Below, piece after piece: positions 13,814-25,626 of a DNA stretch of 64,000 bases. The notes below the pieces were generated by a model, which was not told where the DNA came from, searched no databases, and was given only the letters and a program-made list of their open reading frames with translations. This stretch comes from Ziziphus jujuba. Lineage: Eukaryota > Streptophyta > Magnoliopsida > Rosales > Rhamnaceae. The stretch lies in NCBI RefSeq assembly GCF_031755915.1, contig NC_083388.1:20362001-20426000 (forward strand). Reading direction: 5' to 3'. Positions within the stretch are counted from its first letter, which is position 1. The number at the start of each line of letters is the position of its first letter. Position numbers and translations under genes: made by a program.

Positions 13814-13886
13814 GGGGATGTAGCTCAGATGGTAGAGCGCTCGCTTAGCATGCGAGAGGTACGGGGATCGATACCCCGCATCTCCA
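13814..13886 (+). tRNA. tRNA-Ala (anticodon AGC)
   Basis: A 73-nt cloverleaf. The acceptor stem GGGGATG pairs with CATCTCC (one G-T wobble), followed by discriminator A. The D arm contains TAGCTCAGATGGTAGAGC (A box), the anticodon loop reads TTAGCAT with anticodon AGC, and the T arm is GGGGATCGATACCCC (B box). CCA is not encoded and there is no intron. A short T run follows at about 13899, suiting Pol III termination. The gene appears intact and functional. Confidence 0.97.
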
Positions 13887-14528
13887 CTGTGTTCTGACTT
13901 TTATTTATTTATTCATATTTTTCCCCCTTTGTTTCTTTACGTATTACCATCTGTCCATGCATATTTTTCTTTTGGATCTACGGCCCATTGCTTACAGATA
14001 ATATTTTCACCAAACTCTACCATCTCCTTCTCAAATTCCAACTCTGAAAAACTCAAAACTATGCACTAACATTATTTTAAAAAACTTTCATCCACCCTCT
14101 TTCTAGAGAAAATATATTCTTTATAGTCAATATTAGTATTCTGTTGTTTTTTTAACATACGACAAATTTTCAGTCCTCCATTCTTACACTCAAAATGATA
14201 TTTAAAATAAAAATAAAAAAGAACTTTCGAAATTTAAGTACAAATTTGGTGGATTCCACACCTACCTTTGTAGTCCATTTGTCCCCCCACCATTGTTGCT
14301 ATAACTAGCTGAACCACCAACCAATCTCTCTTCTCTCCTTTCAGATTTATCCAACTGAACTGGCCTAATCTCATTTCAAACATATCAACGAGTAAAAAAA
14401 GCCATCCACAAATGGTCATTAAGAAAAAAACAAATGCAACATACAGAAGCATCATAGCCTACTAATTATATTAGTTCATGTAGTCCCTAACTCTTCAAAC
14501 ACATTTCTTTGTTCTCATAGCTCTGGAA
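13887..14528. other. Spacer between tRNA-Ala and the DUF7731-type gene
   Basis: AT-rich sequence holding the Pol III terminator of the tRNA and the promoter/leader of the following gene. A minus-strand open frame at 14234-14455 matches nothing recognisable. Confidence 0.55.
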
Positions 14529-15430
14529 ATGGCATTCCCAATCCTACCAAAACACAAATTGCTTGTTTGCATTCTTATTTCTGTTGGCATACTTTGCCCC
14601 TATCCAAGTATTTACATATGGCACACCAATTAGTCCCTTTTGTTTATTTCTTTCATTGGTACTTTCTCTATTTTCTTCTTTTCTTCTCTGATGGTTGATA
14701 TGCGTTGGGTTTATAATTACAGGCTATGCAGATGAGAACAACGTGGGGCAAATGTTTGAGAAAGCCTTGATGTGTTTCAATAACAAGTTTGTGAGTGAAA
14801 CCATATAGACTCCCTCCCTATAGTATATAGCTAAAAGAAAGCCTTTAATATTTCATTTTTATACATGTAGTTCTGAATTGAAGTTACATATTAATTGCAG
14901 ATATATGCTGGTTGTGATGAAGCTTATAGATTGAATGAGGGAGGGAACATCAATGTTCCTCCTGAAGCATTGAACTTGTTCTGCAATGGGCCTTGCCTGA
15001 CTGAGACAGAGCTGGTGCTCAAATGCATTGACAGCATGTTTTCAAACTTCATGTTCTACAATAAGGCAACTGTACATGACATAAGGGATGGACTCCGTAG
15101 CGGCTGCAGCTACACCAGACAAAGAGGTAATCCGTTAACTTCTATTCTGCCAAACCAACAAAGTTCCACCGTTGGCACTGATATTCTTACATCCTCTAAA
15201 TGTGTATTTGTATGAATTTCAAGTTCAAAAGGTCACATTGCTATGAGTTTAGCATAGCAATTCGGCAAAGGAGATTTTAACTTGTGACATGAATTGGTGT
15301 GTTCTATATAGGGATATTCAAGTTTGGAGAGTTTATACAAGGTGAAACAAGCAGTGCACAGAGGCTGTTGAATTCAATCAGCTTCTTTGCATTATTCATA
15401 ATAACCTGGAGTTGTTACTTCATCTTTTAA
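14529..15430 (+). CDS. Small secreted cysteine-rich protein, DUF7731-type
   Basis: Four exons: 14529-14607, 14723-14790, 14901-15126, 15312-15430, all GT-AG and in frame, giving about 163 aa. The N-terminus is a hydrophobic signal peptide (KLLVCILISVGILCPYPS). The core has spaced cysteines and the pattern ALMCFNNKF, YAGCDEAYRL, VPPEAL, FCNGPC, VLKCID, SNFMFYNKATV, RDGLRSGC, which matches the plant-only DUF7731 family of unknown function. The C-terminus ends in a hydrophobic stretch after a small-residue region (GETSSAQ), which could be a GPI-anchor signal or a membrane tail. I infer a secreted or cell-surface protein. No biochemical role is known to me. Confidence 0.72.
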
Positions 15431-15744
15431 ATTTTAATGCCTTTCAGTCACATGGACTTAATAATATACTTTTCTTTTTTTCTTTTCTCTTAATTTTCAG
15501 TTTGTTTATGGTAAAAGAAGGAATGTTAGATTGGTATTTGAATCTAAGAAAAATGGGTGGCTTTATTGGCTTTGACATGAACAATTTACAAAATATAGCT
15601 AATCTAATATAATATTCCCAAGAGAGACGAGTTAAGTGCAGGCTAACATCTTGCAAATAACAATTTTCATTATCAAGTATGACCCGAACAGATCTTCGAG
15701 ATGGTGACCTACCCGTTGATCTTTTATGTGATTATTATTGATAG

Positions 15745-15748
<4 letters not shown>

Positions 15749-15809
<61 letters not shown>
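15749..15809. repeat. GA dinucleotide microsatellite
   Basis: About 60 bases of uninterrupted AG repeat, likely polymorphic in length. Confidence 0.95.
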
Positions 15810-15816
<7 letters not shown>

Positions 15817-15987
15817 CAATAAAGTTGTTAATCGATACTTGAATTAGAAGATGATTTTTTCCCCCTAAAATAAAACAATTCTGAAACAGGATTGTTAATA
15901 TATACTTGGGGAAGAAAATAAAAAAAAATACAAAAATACAAAAAAAGTCCTTTCCCAATCACTTATGAAACTTGTTAAGTAACTTTG

Positions 15988-15991
<4 letters not shown>

Positions 15992-16019
<28 letters not shown>
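15992..16019. repeat. TA dinucleotide microsatellite
   Basis: About 28 bases of alternating TA. A second TA tract lies at about 16351-16382. Confidence 0.85.
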
Positions 16020-16352
16020 CCTAGTTATGAATAAGTGAACTTTTGAAAATATAGTTCAATTATAATTGTTGAAAAATAATACTAATGATGTGAAATAAAT
16101 ATACCAATATGTTAATATTTGATTAGTTTATATTTATATCTTCTAATGTTTATTTATTCATAATTAGGTTATAATAATATGTTAGCCAATAAAATATTGA
16201 CTTATGAAACTTAGTACATATCTTGATATATTTATTTGATACCCTTAGTATTAGGGATGATTAGAATTATTTTATTTCTAGAAAGTAAATTGGTTTGAAT
16301 TGGATGAACAAAAGTCAAAGTCAATCTATTAGAATAAACCACCACCAAAATA

Positions 16353-16383
<31 letters not shown>

Positions 16384-16914
16384 TAGAATAAATCAAAAGT
16401 TAAAATAAATTACAAAGTAATAATTTAGTGAGCTAGTTAGTTTAATTTATCATTGGGTATCTAATAGTAGAATTGAAAAATCATATATGACAATATTAAT
16501 TTAAAGAATTTTTTAAAATTTTGTTTTTTAATATTAAAAATCTAGTAAGGAAAAATGAACTATTCAATAGAATTGAATTAAATTTTTATGTGGACCGTAA
16601 ATAAAATGGAATTTTAAAAAGAAAATTTTAAAAATTTTATATATATTTTTTTATTCCTATTTAATTTTATATTATATCTATATACGTTAGATAGCATAGT
16701 ATATTAAAACTCTACAATTATATAAACAATCCTAATAAAAATTTACTTCGGGAAAAATTGAAATAAACGTTACATTGTCTAAGAAGTAAAAGAAGTATAT
16801 ATGTTTAATAGAAGTAATTTTCAGAACGTGTACAATGGTATGTTTATATTCATTGAGCTTGTTCTCAACGTGCAAGTACAATTAAAATGCATAAAATTAT
16901 AAAGTTGGAAAGGA

Positions 16915-17120
16915 TTGAAAGTGTCCAGTCGTAAATAATTTAGTCCATAAGTGCTCTACACCAACTTGATCTCACAATTAGCTATGCAATCAATATTTTT
17001 ATTAATAATAGCAAAGTCAGATAATTTACAAGTTCATAACTTGTATTACCATATTCAACAGCGAAATGAAAAAGCAATACCACTAGGCAAGGGTGTCCTT
17101 ATGATCAGCACATTCATTCC
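16915..17120 (-). pseudogene. F-box gene relic, C-terminal-half fragment
   Basis: The plus strand carries gtaaataatttagtccataag, then caccaacttgatctcac, tagcaaagtca and ggcaagggtgtccttatgatca. These line up in order with the intact gene at 20815-20990, which encodes VVESWTKLFTVGP back to IIRTPLP. Only this stretch of about 200 bases is alignable, the frame is broken and there is no F-box domain. It is a decayed member of the local array. Confidence 0.5.
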
Positions 17121-17523
17121 TGAAGTTAAGTGAAAATTATTTAACGGAAGTGAATTTAGAACAAGTAAATCATTTTGCTTGGGGCTTAAAGAAAAAATAG
17201 AAATATAACGCAAGTGAGCAAGTAGCTAGCCACCTTCAATCTTGTTCACAAATACTTACTTTAACGGCTTTTTATTTATTTACTTTTATTTTTAATCATT
17301 GGGTTAATCAAACCCAATACCCTAGATATCGAAGAGTATGAACATTGTTAGACAATTAGGTTTAACATTAAACACAATAAAAGACCATGGATAATAATAT
17401 TGGACGACAAAAATTGTCTTAGACCTACAATATCTTCAAAGGGGCCAATTCAGAAAAAAACCAAGCAACATACACCTATTCAAAATTCAATCTTCTTCGT
17501 CTTCTTCTTCCTCCTCTCCCTCC

Positions 17524-18034
17524 TTAAACGCTAACAGCGTATATACCAAGTGCTCCTTCCATTAACAACAGATCCACACTTTGCATTCCTGTAACTAATC
17601 TCCAAAACTCAGTTCTAAAACCATAGACCTCAAGTTGGAAGCTCAGAGGATCACTTTCAGTGCAAGCATGAATCATGACTACTCTGTAATCCTTACTCGT
17701 TGACATCAAAACAGAATCCAACAGTCAGAATCTCAAAATCTTCATCCCTGTTATTCGCTGAATGTGGGAACTTGGGACAACCTTAGTCTCTCTAGTTGCA
17801 GGGTTCCAAAGAATCACATTGCCTGTTTGACACACATTTAAAAACCACAATGACCTACGCAATACAGACAAACGACACCGTTGCAAGACCCCATAATAGC
17901 AGACCCTGTAAAAGTCAGACCACAGGGTAAGCTGGGTAGAATTTCAATGACTTGCAGATCCAGCGGTTTATAAGTAAAGACAGCGGCTCAGGATTATTAT
18001 CATTACAAGTTCTGATAAGGAGATTAGCGTTCTT
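17524..18034 (-). pseudogene. Truncated F-box gene relic (left copy)
   Basis: On the minus strand the best frame reads DEDFEILTVGF, then DYRVVMIHACTESDPLSFQLEVY and FWRLVTGMQSVDLLL, close to the middle of the intact protein encoded at 31912-33078. Several stop codons and frameshifts lie upstream (17760-17960). The F-box itself and the C-terminal third are missing. A near-identical relic sits at 22580-23090, so it was copied as part of the 5-kb tandem duplication. Confidence 0.62.
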
Positions 18035-20598
18035 GGCGGTGGAGTTTGTACTTCCACTTTTTTGTTAGTGGAAAGTGTGTACTTCTGCAGCTAGAATTTT
18101 GCTCCACCTTTTGGAGCCTGCCCTTATGAGTGGAGCAAATTTCAGTTGTCTTGGAACTATCTAAGGCCCCATGCACTGAATCTATCACAATTTTATTTTT
18201 TTTTCTACCCATTTTTTGCACCAGTGAAAATATTTAGCTTAGAAAGATTAAACATTACAGTGATTATTTATTTCGTATCAGTCTGGATTAATTAGTCTTC
18301 AATCAAGATCAAGTAAACCATTTTCAACTGAGGCTTAAAGACAACCTAAAAAAAAGGTAAAGGAAAAAAAAGTTATGAGAATCCAAAATGTGACCCAAAA
18401 CATTGGGCCAACCAAGACTGTCACAGGAGAAAAAAAAAAAAAAGAAAAAAAAAATTCATTATGCACCAAAAGAAAATGCACCATAAAAAAGGGCATTCAA
18501 ATGTAATTATGCAAATATCCAATGAGTATGATCAACATCAAAAAGCAAGGAATTGATGCAATTAAGTTACACTTCCATGCAAAAAAGATCAATGTCGTAT
18601 TCCCATTTCTGCATCTGCGTTGCCAAATTCAATTTCTAACATCAAGGGGCTGACAGTTTCAATTAGGACTTTTTATTGCCTTGGCATTAAGTGGCGCTCA
18701 AATGTCATCCAGAAGTGATAGTCCGTTTCCTTTGATTACATCACTCTGCAGCAGAAATTGTTTCATCCGTAATATTATTGCATATTGATTGTCATCCTTG
18801 GAATTTTCACAATTAACAAAGAAACCAATAGTTATTCAAGGACTGAGTTGGTAGTGTTACGACAGTGAAAACACGTCAAGTCTTGCTTCTTCACCTTCTA
18901 TCACATTTTTCACTAGTGCCTTTTCCTTTACCTTGCTCTTTGCCCCTAGAAGTTTTTCTTAAAAGTAAATATATATTGTTAATTAATTTTTACCTAACTT
19001 TCTTTCATTCCTCAAAAGGGGGAACTGAGGAAGTAAAGGGGTTCTATATTGTTCAAGTCGAGTTATGCTTAACATTGATCCCAAACAAAAGAGCAAATGA
19101 CCATGAATACTAGATGGCCAAAATGTTCTTGGACTTGCAGTATCCTCTAAGGGCCAATACAGGACATACTAAGCAATATAAACCAATTGATCCTTCATAA
19201 GGAAATTAATACAAAGGACATAAATTAAAGACTTTCAAGTTTCATGTATCAAAACTACACTACATCACTAGGTACTGTCATAATGAAATGATCCATTAAA
19301 AGAAAATAACCATTCATTTATCATTATCAGTACGAAGCTTGGCGGTACTTGAGCCACAACTCTGGAATAGAAGCAAAGACAAAGACTGCTCAAGTGTTGG
19401 TTCAATTTAGTAGGTAAAAATCATCACATCATAAAAATCTCGTCCTTTTATTATTATATGATTCACTGACACAAAAAAAATGTTTATTATATGTTTATTT
19501 TTATTTTGATGGTATTATTAATTTGAACCATAAAGTAACTAAAAGAAGTTTTTTTACTTTCATAATTCATCTTCATATACGTTTTTATAATTAGGCATCT
19601 ATACAAGACATAGGGATGAGGTTATCCTTTACTACAATTTGGTGTTCACCAAACCCACAAAGATCAACATTGCACTGATATCCTTACATCCTACAAAGGT
19701 ATTTGTATGAATTCCAAGTTGAAAGATGAAATTGCTATAAGATCAGCACAGCAAGTAGATTTCAGCTAAATTCCTTTTCATTTCTCTCTTGCTTTTTCAG
19801 TAACAAACAAAAACACAATGGAAACTGAGAAACCAGAACAGAGTTCTCTGATGTTCACATCCAGTTATACTTCACCTTGAAACCAAAACACAAGTAAAAA
19901 CAACAAAGAGCATTTGGTTGACCAACATGGTCTTCGCCTTCCAATTAAGGCATTCCAAAATGACAAATGCATAGTGATACATAATAAACAAACTAATATC
20001 CATGCATTACATGAATTGACAAGTTGTCGAGTTGAATAGAGACAAAGGTCATCCAAACCTTTATAATGGCATGATGTATAAAGTGATACACATTTTTGTT
20101 TTTACTTATAGTATACATTATATAGTAATGCTCATATTATTGAGCGAGAAGAAAATGAGAACGTCAAAGATATACAGAGAGAAGTTCAAAGGGTTTGTAT
20201 AAAAAGGAGAAGAAACTATTTATGCATGCAAGTTGAATGACAACAAGATCCATAAAATTACAGCGTTACTAGACAATTCATATGTTCAACAACAGAGAGA
20301 AAAACTCAGGAAAAAGATTTTAAAGTCACCTCGGAAATGAACCAGGTTACAAGAGCTGTAGATAACCAGGTTACTTAACAAGCAAATTTAAAATCCATTA
20401 CATGAGGTAAAAGTTCAAGTTTCATATGTTCAACTACAGAGACATAAACCCATCAAAAAGATTTTAAACTCACCTTAGTGTAGTATGTAACATAAGAATT
20501 CAGGTTTCTAGAGCAGTAGATAAGCAGGAAAAAATGCCTAAATTCCAATTCGCTGCCTGCAGAGCCTAGTAAAAGCGGCATAAATTGTTTTGTCATTC
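18035..20598. other. Non-coding spacer within the left duplication unit
   Basis: About 2.5 kb lacking a recognisable gene but clearly duplicated at about 23090-25626 with many small differences. It includes the recurring F-box 3'-flank module near 19113-19160. A tiny frame starting METE at about 19818 differs completely between the two copies after a few residues, so it is not a conserved peptide. Confidence 0.6.
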
Positions 20599-21801
20599 CT
20601 AAGTTGTTCCATCCGTGAATAATGGAACCAGACTCTCTCTGTATATAACAGCATCCGTTAACTGGTATTGTCTTTTAGGAATTCCAGCACAACTTTTTTG
20701 TTGGTTAGCCGAGTCATACAAGATAAGCTCTTTATCTTTTCTATTCCAAAACACCACACCTTCTTTCCAAATTACCAATGGATCCGGAACCGAATGTGGA
20801 AGGGGTCCAACTGTAAATAATTTAGTCCACGACTCTACTACACCAACTTCACGCAGCACCCATATGTCAAACTCACAGTCATGGAAATTATCACTAACAA
20901 CAGCAAAGGATTCATTTAAAACCCTCACATGATTAACAGATTGATCAACCGCATGAGAACCAATATTATTTGGCAAGGGTGTCCTTATGATCACCTCGTT
21001 GCTGATGTCAAACGAAATTATCTCATCCCTCCATGTGAATGGCCAAATTTCGGGGTCCGAATAATCTTCTTCTTCAGTATATGCTAACCAAGAAATCATT
21101 CCATTAGTGTATGCACCGATGGTTCCATCCTCAAACAATAAATCCATTCCCTGAATTTCATTAACCAATTTCCAAGAATTTGTTCTTAGACTATAGTACT
21201 CAAGTTGGAAACCCTCTGGTTTTGACAGCTCTTCATCATCATCATCAGCACCATCAGTGAATAAGTGAATCAGGAACACCTTATAATCATTGTTATTGGC
21301 ATCGAAACCAAACCCAGCTGCTCTAATCAGACTTTGTTGTATTAAGGAACAGGGGAGGGCTTTAGTCTCCCTAGTTGCAGGATTCCAAATAGCCCCATTT
21401 CCATAATCGACATTGCAATAAAGACAAACGAGACCATTACAAGAACCCAATATTTGTGGCCACCAGTTATCCCGAACACGGGGTGGGTCGTTTTGGGTTT
21501 TAATAACTTGCAGTGTTTGAGGAGAAACGATGAACATCGTATCGTATTGCATACTGTACCAATTAACTCTATCGCAGATTTTGGTTATGAAAAGGAGATT
21601 AGGGTTATTGATGGAGTTGCAATCGTGGAGGTGTTTTTCAATGAAGAAGGGGCTACTGATGAGAGACCGCCATGACTTGCATACGCATTTGAACCTCAAC
21701 AAAGAAATCACCGGAAGCCTCGCAAGGATTTCAATCTCCAATTCCTCGCTCACTATATTGTTCCTTCTCTTCGCTTCCGATTTAGCTTGTATTAGATCCA
21801 T
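20599..21801 (-). CDS. F-box protein with F-box-associated domain (copy A)
   Basis: Single exon, 400 aa. The start is the MDLIQAKSEAK methionine at 21801, shared with the copies at 26778 and 33078; an upstream in-frame Met at 21915 would add 38 residues absent from the paralogues. The F-box covers about residues 16-58 (EELEIEILARLPVISLLRFK, CKSWRSLISSPFF). The rest is the FBA/kelch-like region of the CPR1 (CPR30) group: GSCNGLVCLY, WNPATRETKALP, GFGFDANNNDYKV, YYSLRTNSWKLV, FDIWVLREVGVVESWTKL. By family, the F-box binds SKP1/ASK in an SCF E3 ligase and the C-terminal domain selects substrate. The substrate is unknown. An acidic insert (DGADDDDEELS) is missing from copy B. Confidence 0.88.
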   Translation of the reverse strand: MDLIQAKSEAKRRNNIVSEELEIEILARLPVISLLRFKCVCKSWRSLISSPFFIEKHLHDCNSINNPNLLFITKICDRVNWYSMQYDTMFIVSPQTLQVIKTQNDPPRVRDNWWPQILGSCNGLVCLYCNVDYGNGAIWNPATRETKALPCSLIQQSLIRAAGFGFDANNNDYKVFLIHLFTDGADDDDEELSKPEGFQLEYYSLRTNSWKLVNEIQGMDLLFEDGTIGAYTNGMISWLAYTEEEDYSDPEIWPFTWRDEIISFDISNEVIIRTPLPNNIGSHAVDQSVNHVRVLNESFAVVSDNFHDCEFDIWVLREVGVVESWTKLFTVGPLPHSVPDPLVIWKEGVVFWNRKDKELILYDSANQQKSCAGIPKRQYQLTDAVIYRESLVPLFTDGTT

Positions 21802-22520
21802 GAAATTACTATTTACCAAACCCAAAAGGACAAAAAAGAAAGCTCTCTCAAAGAAACAAAAGGAGAATTGTAAACCAAAAGCTTTACATGTTTCAGGTAG
21901 CAGTAGCCAATTCAAAGCTACAAAGTAAAGAGGAAAGTCTGGAGGGTCTTACTTGAGGAACTCGGTGAAACGGTGTTATTTGTCTTATATCCATGCGTTT
22001 TATTTTCTGGACGATGGTATGGGAATGGTTTTAATTGGTCTTAGAAATTTGGTCGTGTTAGGAAATAACAGTCAAATTTAGACCCGGTTTGAAAATTAAA
22101 AATTTTCTGAAATTTTCTTTTTTTTTCTTTTTTTTTTTTTTTGGTTGGTGGGTGTCTTAGTTAAAAAATGTTCAAATCAAAATTCAACCAATTGGAATTT
22201 TTAATGATTTTATGAAGTCAGAAAACTACCAAATCAACTATGCAGTGTGGTTTTCATTTTAGTTTTGATATGTATTATTGACTCCACATATGTAGTGTTC
22301 GAGTGCAAATCCCAACTCCTAGTTTTGGATGTGTATCCCGCCTGCTGATTTTTTATGTGATAATTAATTGTTAATACATAAGAGGAGATAAAACAAGAAC
22401 AATAAAATTGTTAGCATTTTCTCAAATTATAGGATTATTTTGTTCTTAAGTAAAATAAATTCCGAAGCTAATTATTCTTAAAAAAGTACTTTTTGATGAA
22501 TAAAGTAAAAAAAAAAAAGT
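21802..22520. other. 5' flank of F-box copy A
   Basis: Upstream region of the minus-strand gene, alignable with 26779-27610. Contains poly-T tracts. No coding sequence seen. Confidence 0.55.
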
Positions 22521-22579
22521 ACACCAATTAAAAATTCATGGAGGGCGAAGAAGGCCTCCCTCCTTCCTCCTCTCCCTCC

Positions 22580-23090
22580 TTAAACGCTAACAACGCATAT
22601 ACCAAGTGTTCCTCCCATTAACAACAAATCCACACTTTGCATTCCTGTAACCAATCTCCGAAACTCAGTTCTAATACTATGGACGTCAAGTCGGAAGGTC
22701 AGACGATCACTTTCAGTGCAAGCATGAATCATGACTACTCTGTGAACCTTACTGTTGACATCAAAACAGAATCCAACAGTCAGAATCTCAAAATCTTCAT
22801 CCCTATTATTCTTGGATGTGGGAACGTGGGACAACCTTAGTCTCTCTAGTTGCAGGGTGGCAAAGAATCACATTGCCTGTTTGACACACATTTAAAAATC
22901 ACATTTGACCTACTCATACAGACAAACGACATCGTTTCAAGACCCCAATGATGGCAGACCCTCTAAATGTCAGACCACAGGGTGAGCTGGGTAGAATTTC
23001 AATGACTTGTAGATCCAGTGGTTTATAAGTAAAGACAGCGGCTCAAGATTACTATCATAACAAGTTCTGATAAGAAGAGTAGCGTTCTTG
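22580..23090 (-). pseudogene. Truncated F-box gene relic (right copy)
   Basis: Duplicate of the relic at 17524-18034. The minus-strand frame reads DEDFEILTVGFCFDVNSK, VVMIHACTESD and FRRLVTGMQSVDLLL and ends at the same stop. The F-box and C-terminus are missing and the upstream part is full of stops, so it is non-functional. Confidence 0.62.
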
Positions 23091-25626
23091 GCGGTGGCGT
23101 TTGTACTTCCACTTCCACTTTTTTTGTTAGTGGAAACTGTGTACTTCCGCAGCTACAATTTCGCTCCACCTTTTGGAGCCTGCCCTTATGAGTGGAACAA
23201 ATTTCAGTTGTCCTGGAACTATTTACGGCCCTTAGCACAGAACCTATCACAATTTTTTTTTTTTTTTTCTACCCGTTTTTTGCACCAGTGAATATTTAGC
23301 TTACGTAGATTAAACATTACAGTGATTATTATTTCGTCAGTCTGGATTTATTATTCTTCAATCAAGAGCAAGTAAACCATTTTCAGTTGGGGCTAAAAAA
23401 AATGCTAGAGAATCCAAAATGTGACCCTGACTGTCACAGAAAAACAAAACAAGAATTCATCATGCACCATAAGAAAATCTATCAAATATAGAGAAGATCC
23501 AGGAGAACAGGGCATTCAAATGTAGTTATGCAATATCCAATGAGTATGATCAACATCATGAAGCAAGGAATTGATGCAATTAATTTACCATTCCATTCAA
23601 AAAAGATCAATGTCGAAATCCCATTTCTGCATCTGCGTTGCAAAATTCAATTTCTAATATCGAGGGGCAGGGACAGACAGTTTCAATTAGGACTTTTGAT
23701 GGCATTAGCATTAAGAGGCACTCAAATGTCATCCAGAAGTGATAGTCTGTTTCCTTTGATCACACCATTCTGCAGCAGAAATTGTTTTATGCTTAATATT
23801 ATTGCATATTGATCGTCATAATTGGAATTTTCACAATTAACAAAGAAACAAATAGTTATTCAAGGACTGAGTTGGTAGTGTTACGACAGTGAAAACACGT
23901 CAAGTATTGCTTCTTCACCTTCTATCACATTTTTCACCGGTGCCTTTTCTTTTAGCTTTCTCTTTCCCCCTGTAAGTTTTTCTTAAAAATAAATATATAT
24001 TATTAATTAATTTTACCTAACTTTCTTTCATTCCTCGAAAGGGGGAACTTAGGAAACAAAAGGGGATATTGTTCAAATTGAGTTATGCTCAACATTGATC
24101 CAAAACAAAAGAGCAAATAACCAAGAATACTAGATGGCCAAAATGGTCTTAGACTTACAATATCCTCTAAGAGCCAATACAGGACATACTAAGCAATATA
24201 AACCAATTGATTCTTCATAAGGTAATTAATACAAAGGACATGAATTAAAGACTTTTACGTTTCATGTATCAAAACTACAGTACATCACTAGGAACTGTCA
24301 TAATGAAACGATCCCTTAAAAGAAAATAGCCATTCATATATCATTATCAAAACTCAGCTTGGCAATACTAGAGCCACAACTCTGGAATAGAAGCAAAAAC
24401 AAGGACCGCTCAAGTGTTGGTTCAATTTAATGAGTAAAAATATCAGATCATACAAATCTCGTCCTTTTTCAATTATATGATGCACTAACAGAAAAAAAAA
24501 TATGTTTATTAAATGTTTATTTTTATTTTGATGGTATTATGAATTTGAACCATAAAGTAACTAAAGGAAGTTTTTTATTCTCATAATTCATCTTCATATG
24601 CGTTTTTATAATAAGGCATCTACACGAGACATAAAGGGATGAGGTGACCATTTACTACAATTTGGTACTCACCAAACCAACAAAGATCAACATTGCACTG
24701 ACATCCTTACATCCTACAAAGGTATTTGTATGAATTTCAAGTTGAAAGATCAAATTGCTATAAGATCAGCACAGCAAGTAGATTTCAACTAAATTCCTTT
24801 TCATTTCTCTCTTGCTTTTTCAGCGGCAAACAAAACACAATGGAAACCGAGGAAACAAGAACAGAGTTCTTTGATGTTCACATCCAGTTAGACTTCACCT
24901 TGAAACCAAAACACGAGTAAAAACAACAAAGAGTATTTGGTTGACCAAAATCGTCTTGGCCTTCCAATTAAGGCATCCCAAAATGACAAAAGCTTAGTGA
25001 TACATAATGAGCAAACTAATATGCATGCATTACATGAATTAAAAAGTTGTCGAGTTGAATAGAGACAAAGGTCATCAAAACCTTTACAATGGCATGATGT
25101 CTAAAGTGGTACTCATTTTTCTTTTCACTTATATTATATATTATATAGTAATACTCATATTATTAAGCGAAAAGAAAATGTGAACATCAAAGATATATAG
25201 AGAGAGGTTCAAAGGGTTCGTACAAAAGGGAGAAGAAATTATTTACGTCATGCAAGTTGAATGACAACAAGATCCAAAAAAAAAAAAAATACATCATTAC
25301 TAGTTTTCACATGTTCAACAACAGAGAGAAAAACTCACGAAAAAGATTTTAAAGTCACCTTGGAAACGAACCAGGTTACTAGAGCAGTAGATAACCAGGT
25401 TACTTAACAAGCAAACTAACATCCATTACATGAATGAAAAGTTAAAGTTTCATATGTTCAAATACAGAGACATAAACTCATCAAAAAGATTTTAAATTCA
25501 CCTTAATATAGTATGCAACATAAGAATTCAGGTTACTAGAGAAGCAGATAAGCAGAAACTAATGCCTAAACTCCAATTTGCTGCCTGCAGAGCCAAGTAA
25601 AAGCGGCATAAAGCGTTTTGTCATTC
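23091..25626. other. Non-coding spacer within the right duplication unit
   Basis: Counterpart of 18035-20598. Holds the 3'-flank module at about 24133-24180. No gene recognised; the open frames at 23088, 23528 and 24726 are not conserved between the two copies. Confidence 0.6.

Larger units (their letters stand above)
15431..16914. other. Repeat-rich intergenic region
   Basis: Contains GA and TA microsatellites and, at about 16250-16900, a block that resembles 46490-46850 elsewhere in the window (shared words aaagtaaattggtttgaattgga and ttcattg..cttgttct). No gene recognised. The open frame at 15632-15958 is a translation of the GA repeat. Confidence 0.6.
17460..22520. repeat. Tandem segmental duplication, left unit
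   Basis: About 5 kb containing the relic at 17.5-18.0 kb, a non-coding spacer and the intact F-box gene at 20.6-21.8 kb. It aligns in order with 22521-27610. Examples: aaacgctaac at 17527 and 22582; the ccacctttt ggagcctgcccttatgagtgga segment; ctcttgctttttcag near 19790 and 24810; and the gene itself. Boundaries are approximate, judged by eye. Confidence 0.8.

Noticed and set aside
15632..15958. Minus-strand frame rich in Leu-Ser repeats
   Set aside because: It is the translation of the GA microsatellite.
19818..19880. Small conserved peptide starting METE in the duplicated spacer
   Set aside because: The two duplicate copies diverge in frame within a few residues, so there is no sign of protein-level conservation.
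21802..21915. 38-residue N-terminal extension of F-box copy A
   Set aside because: The in-frame upstream Met gives a hydrophobic extension not present in copies B and C, which share the MDLI start; it most likely is 5' leader.
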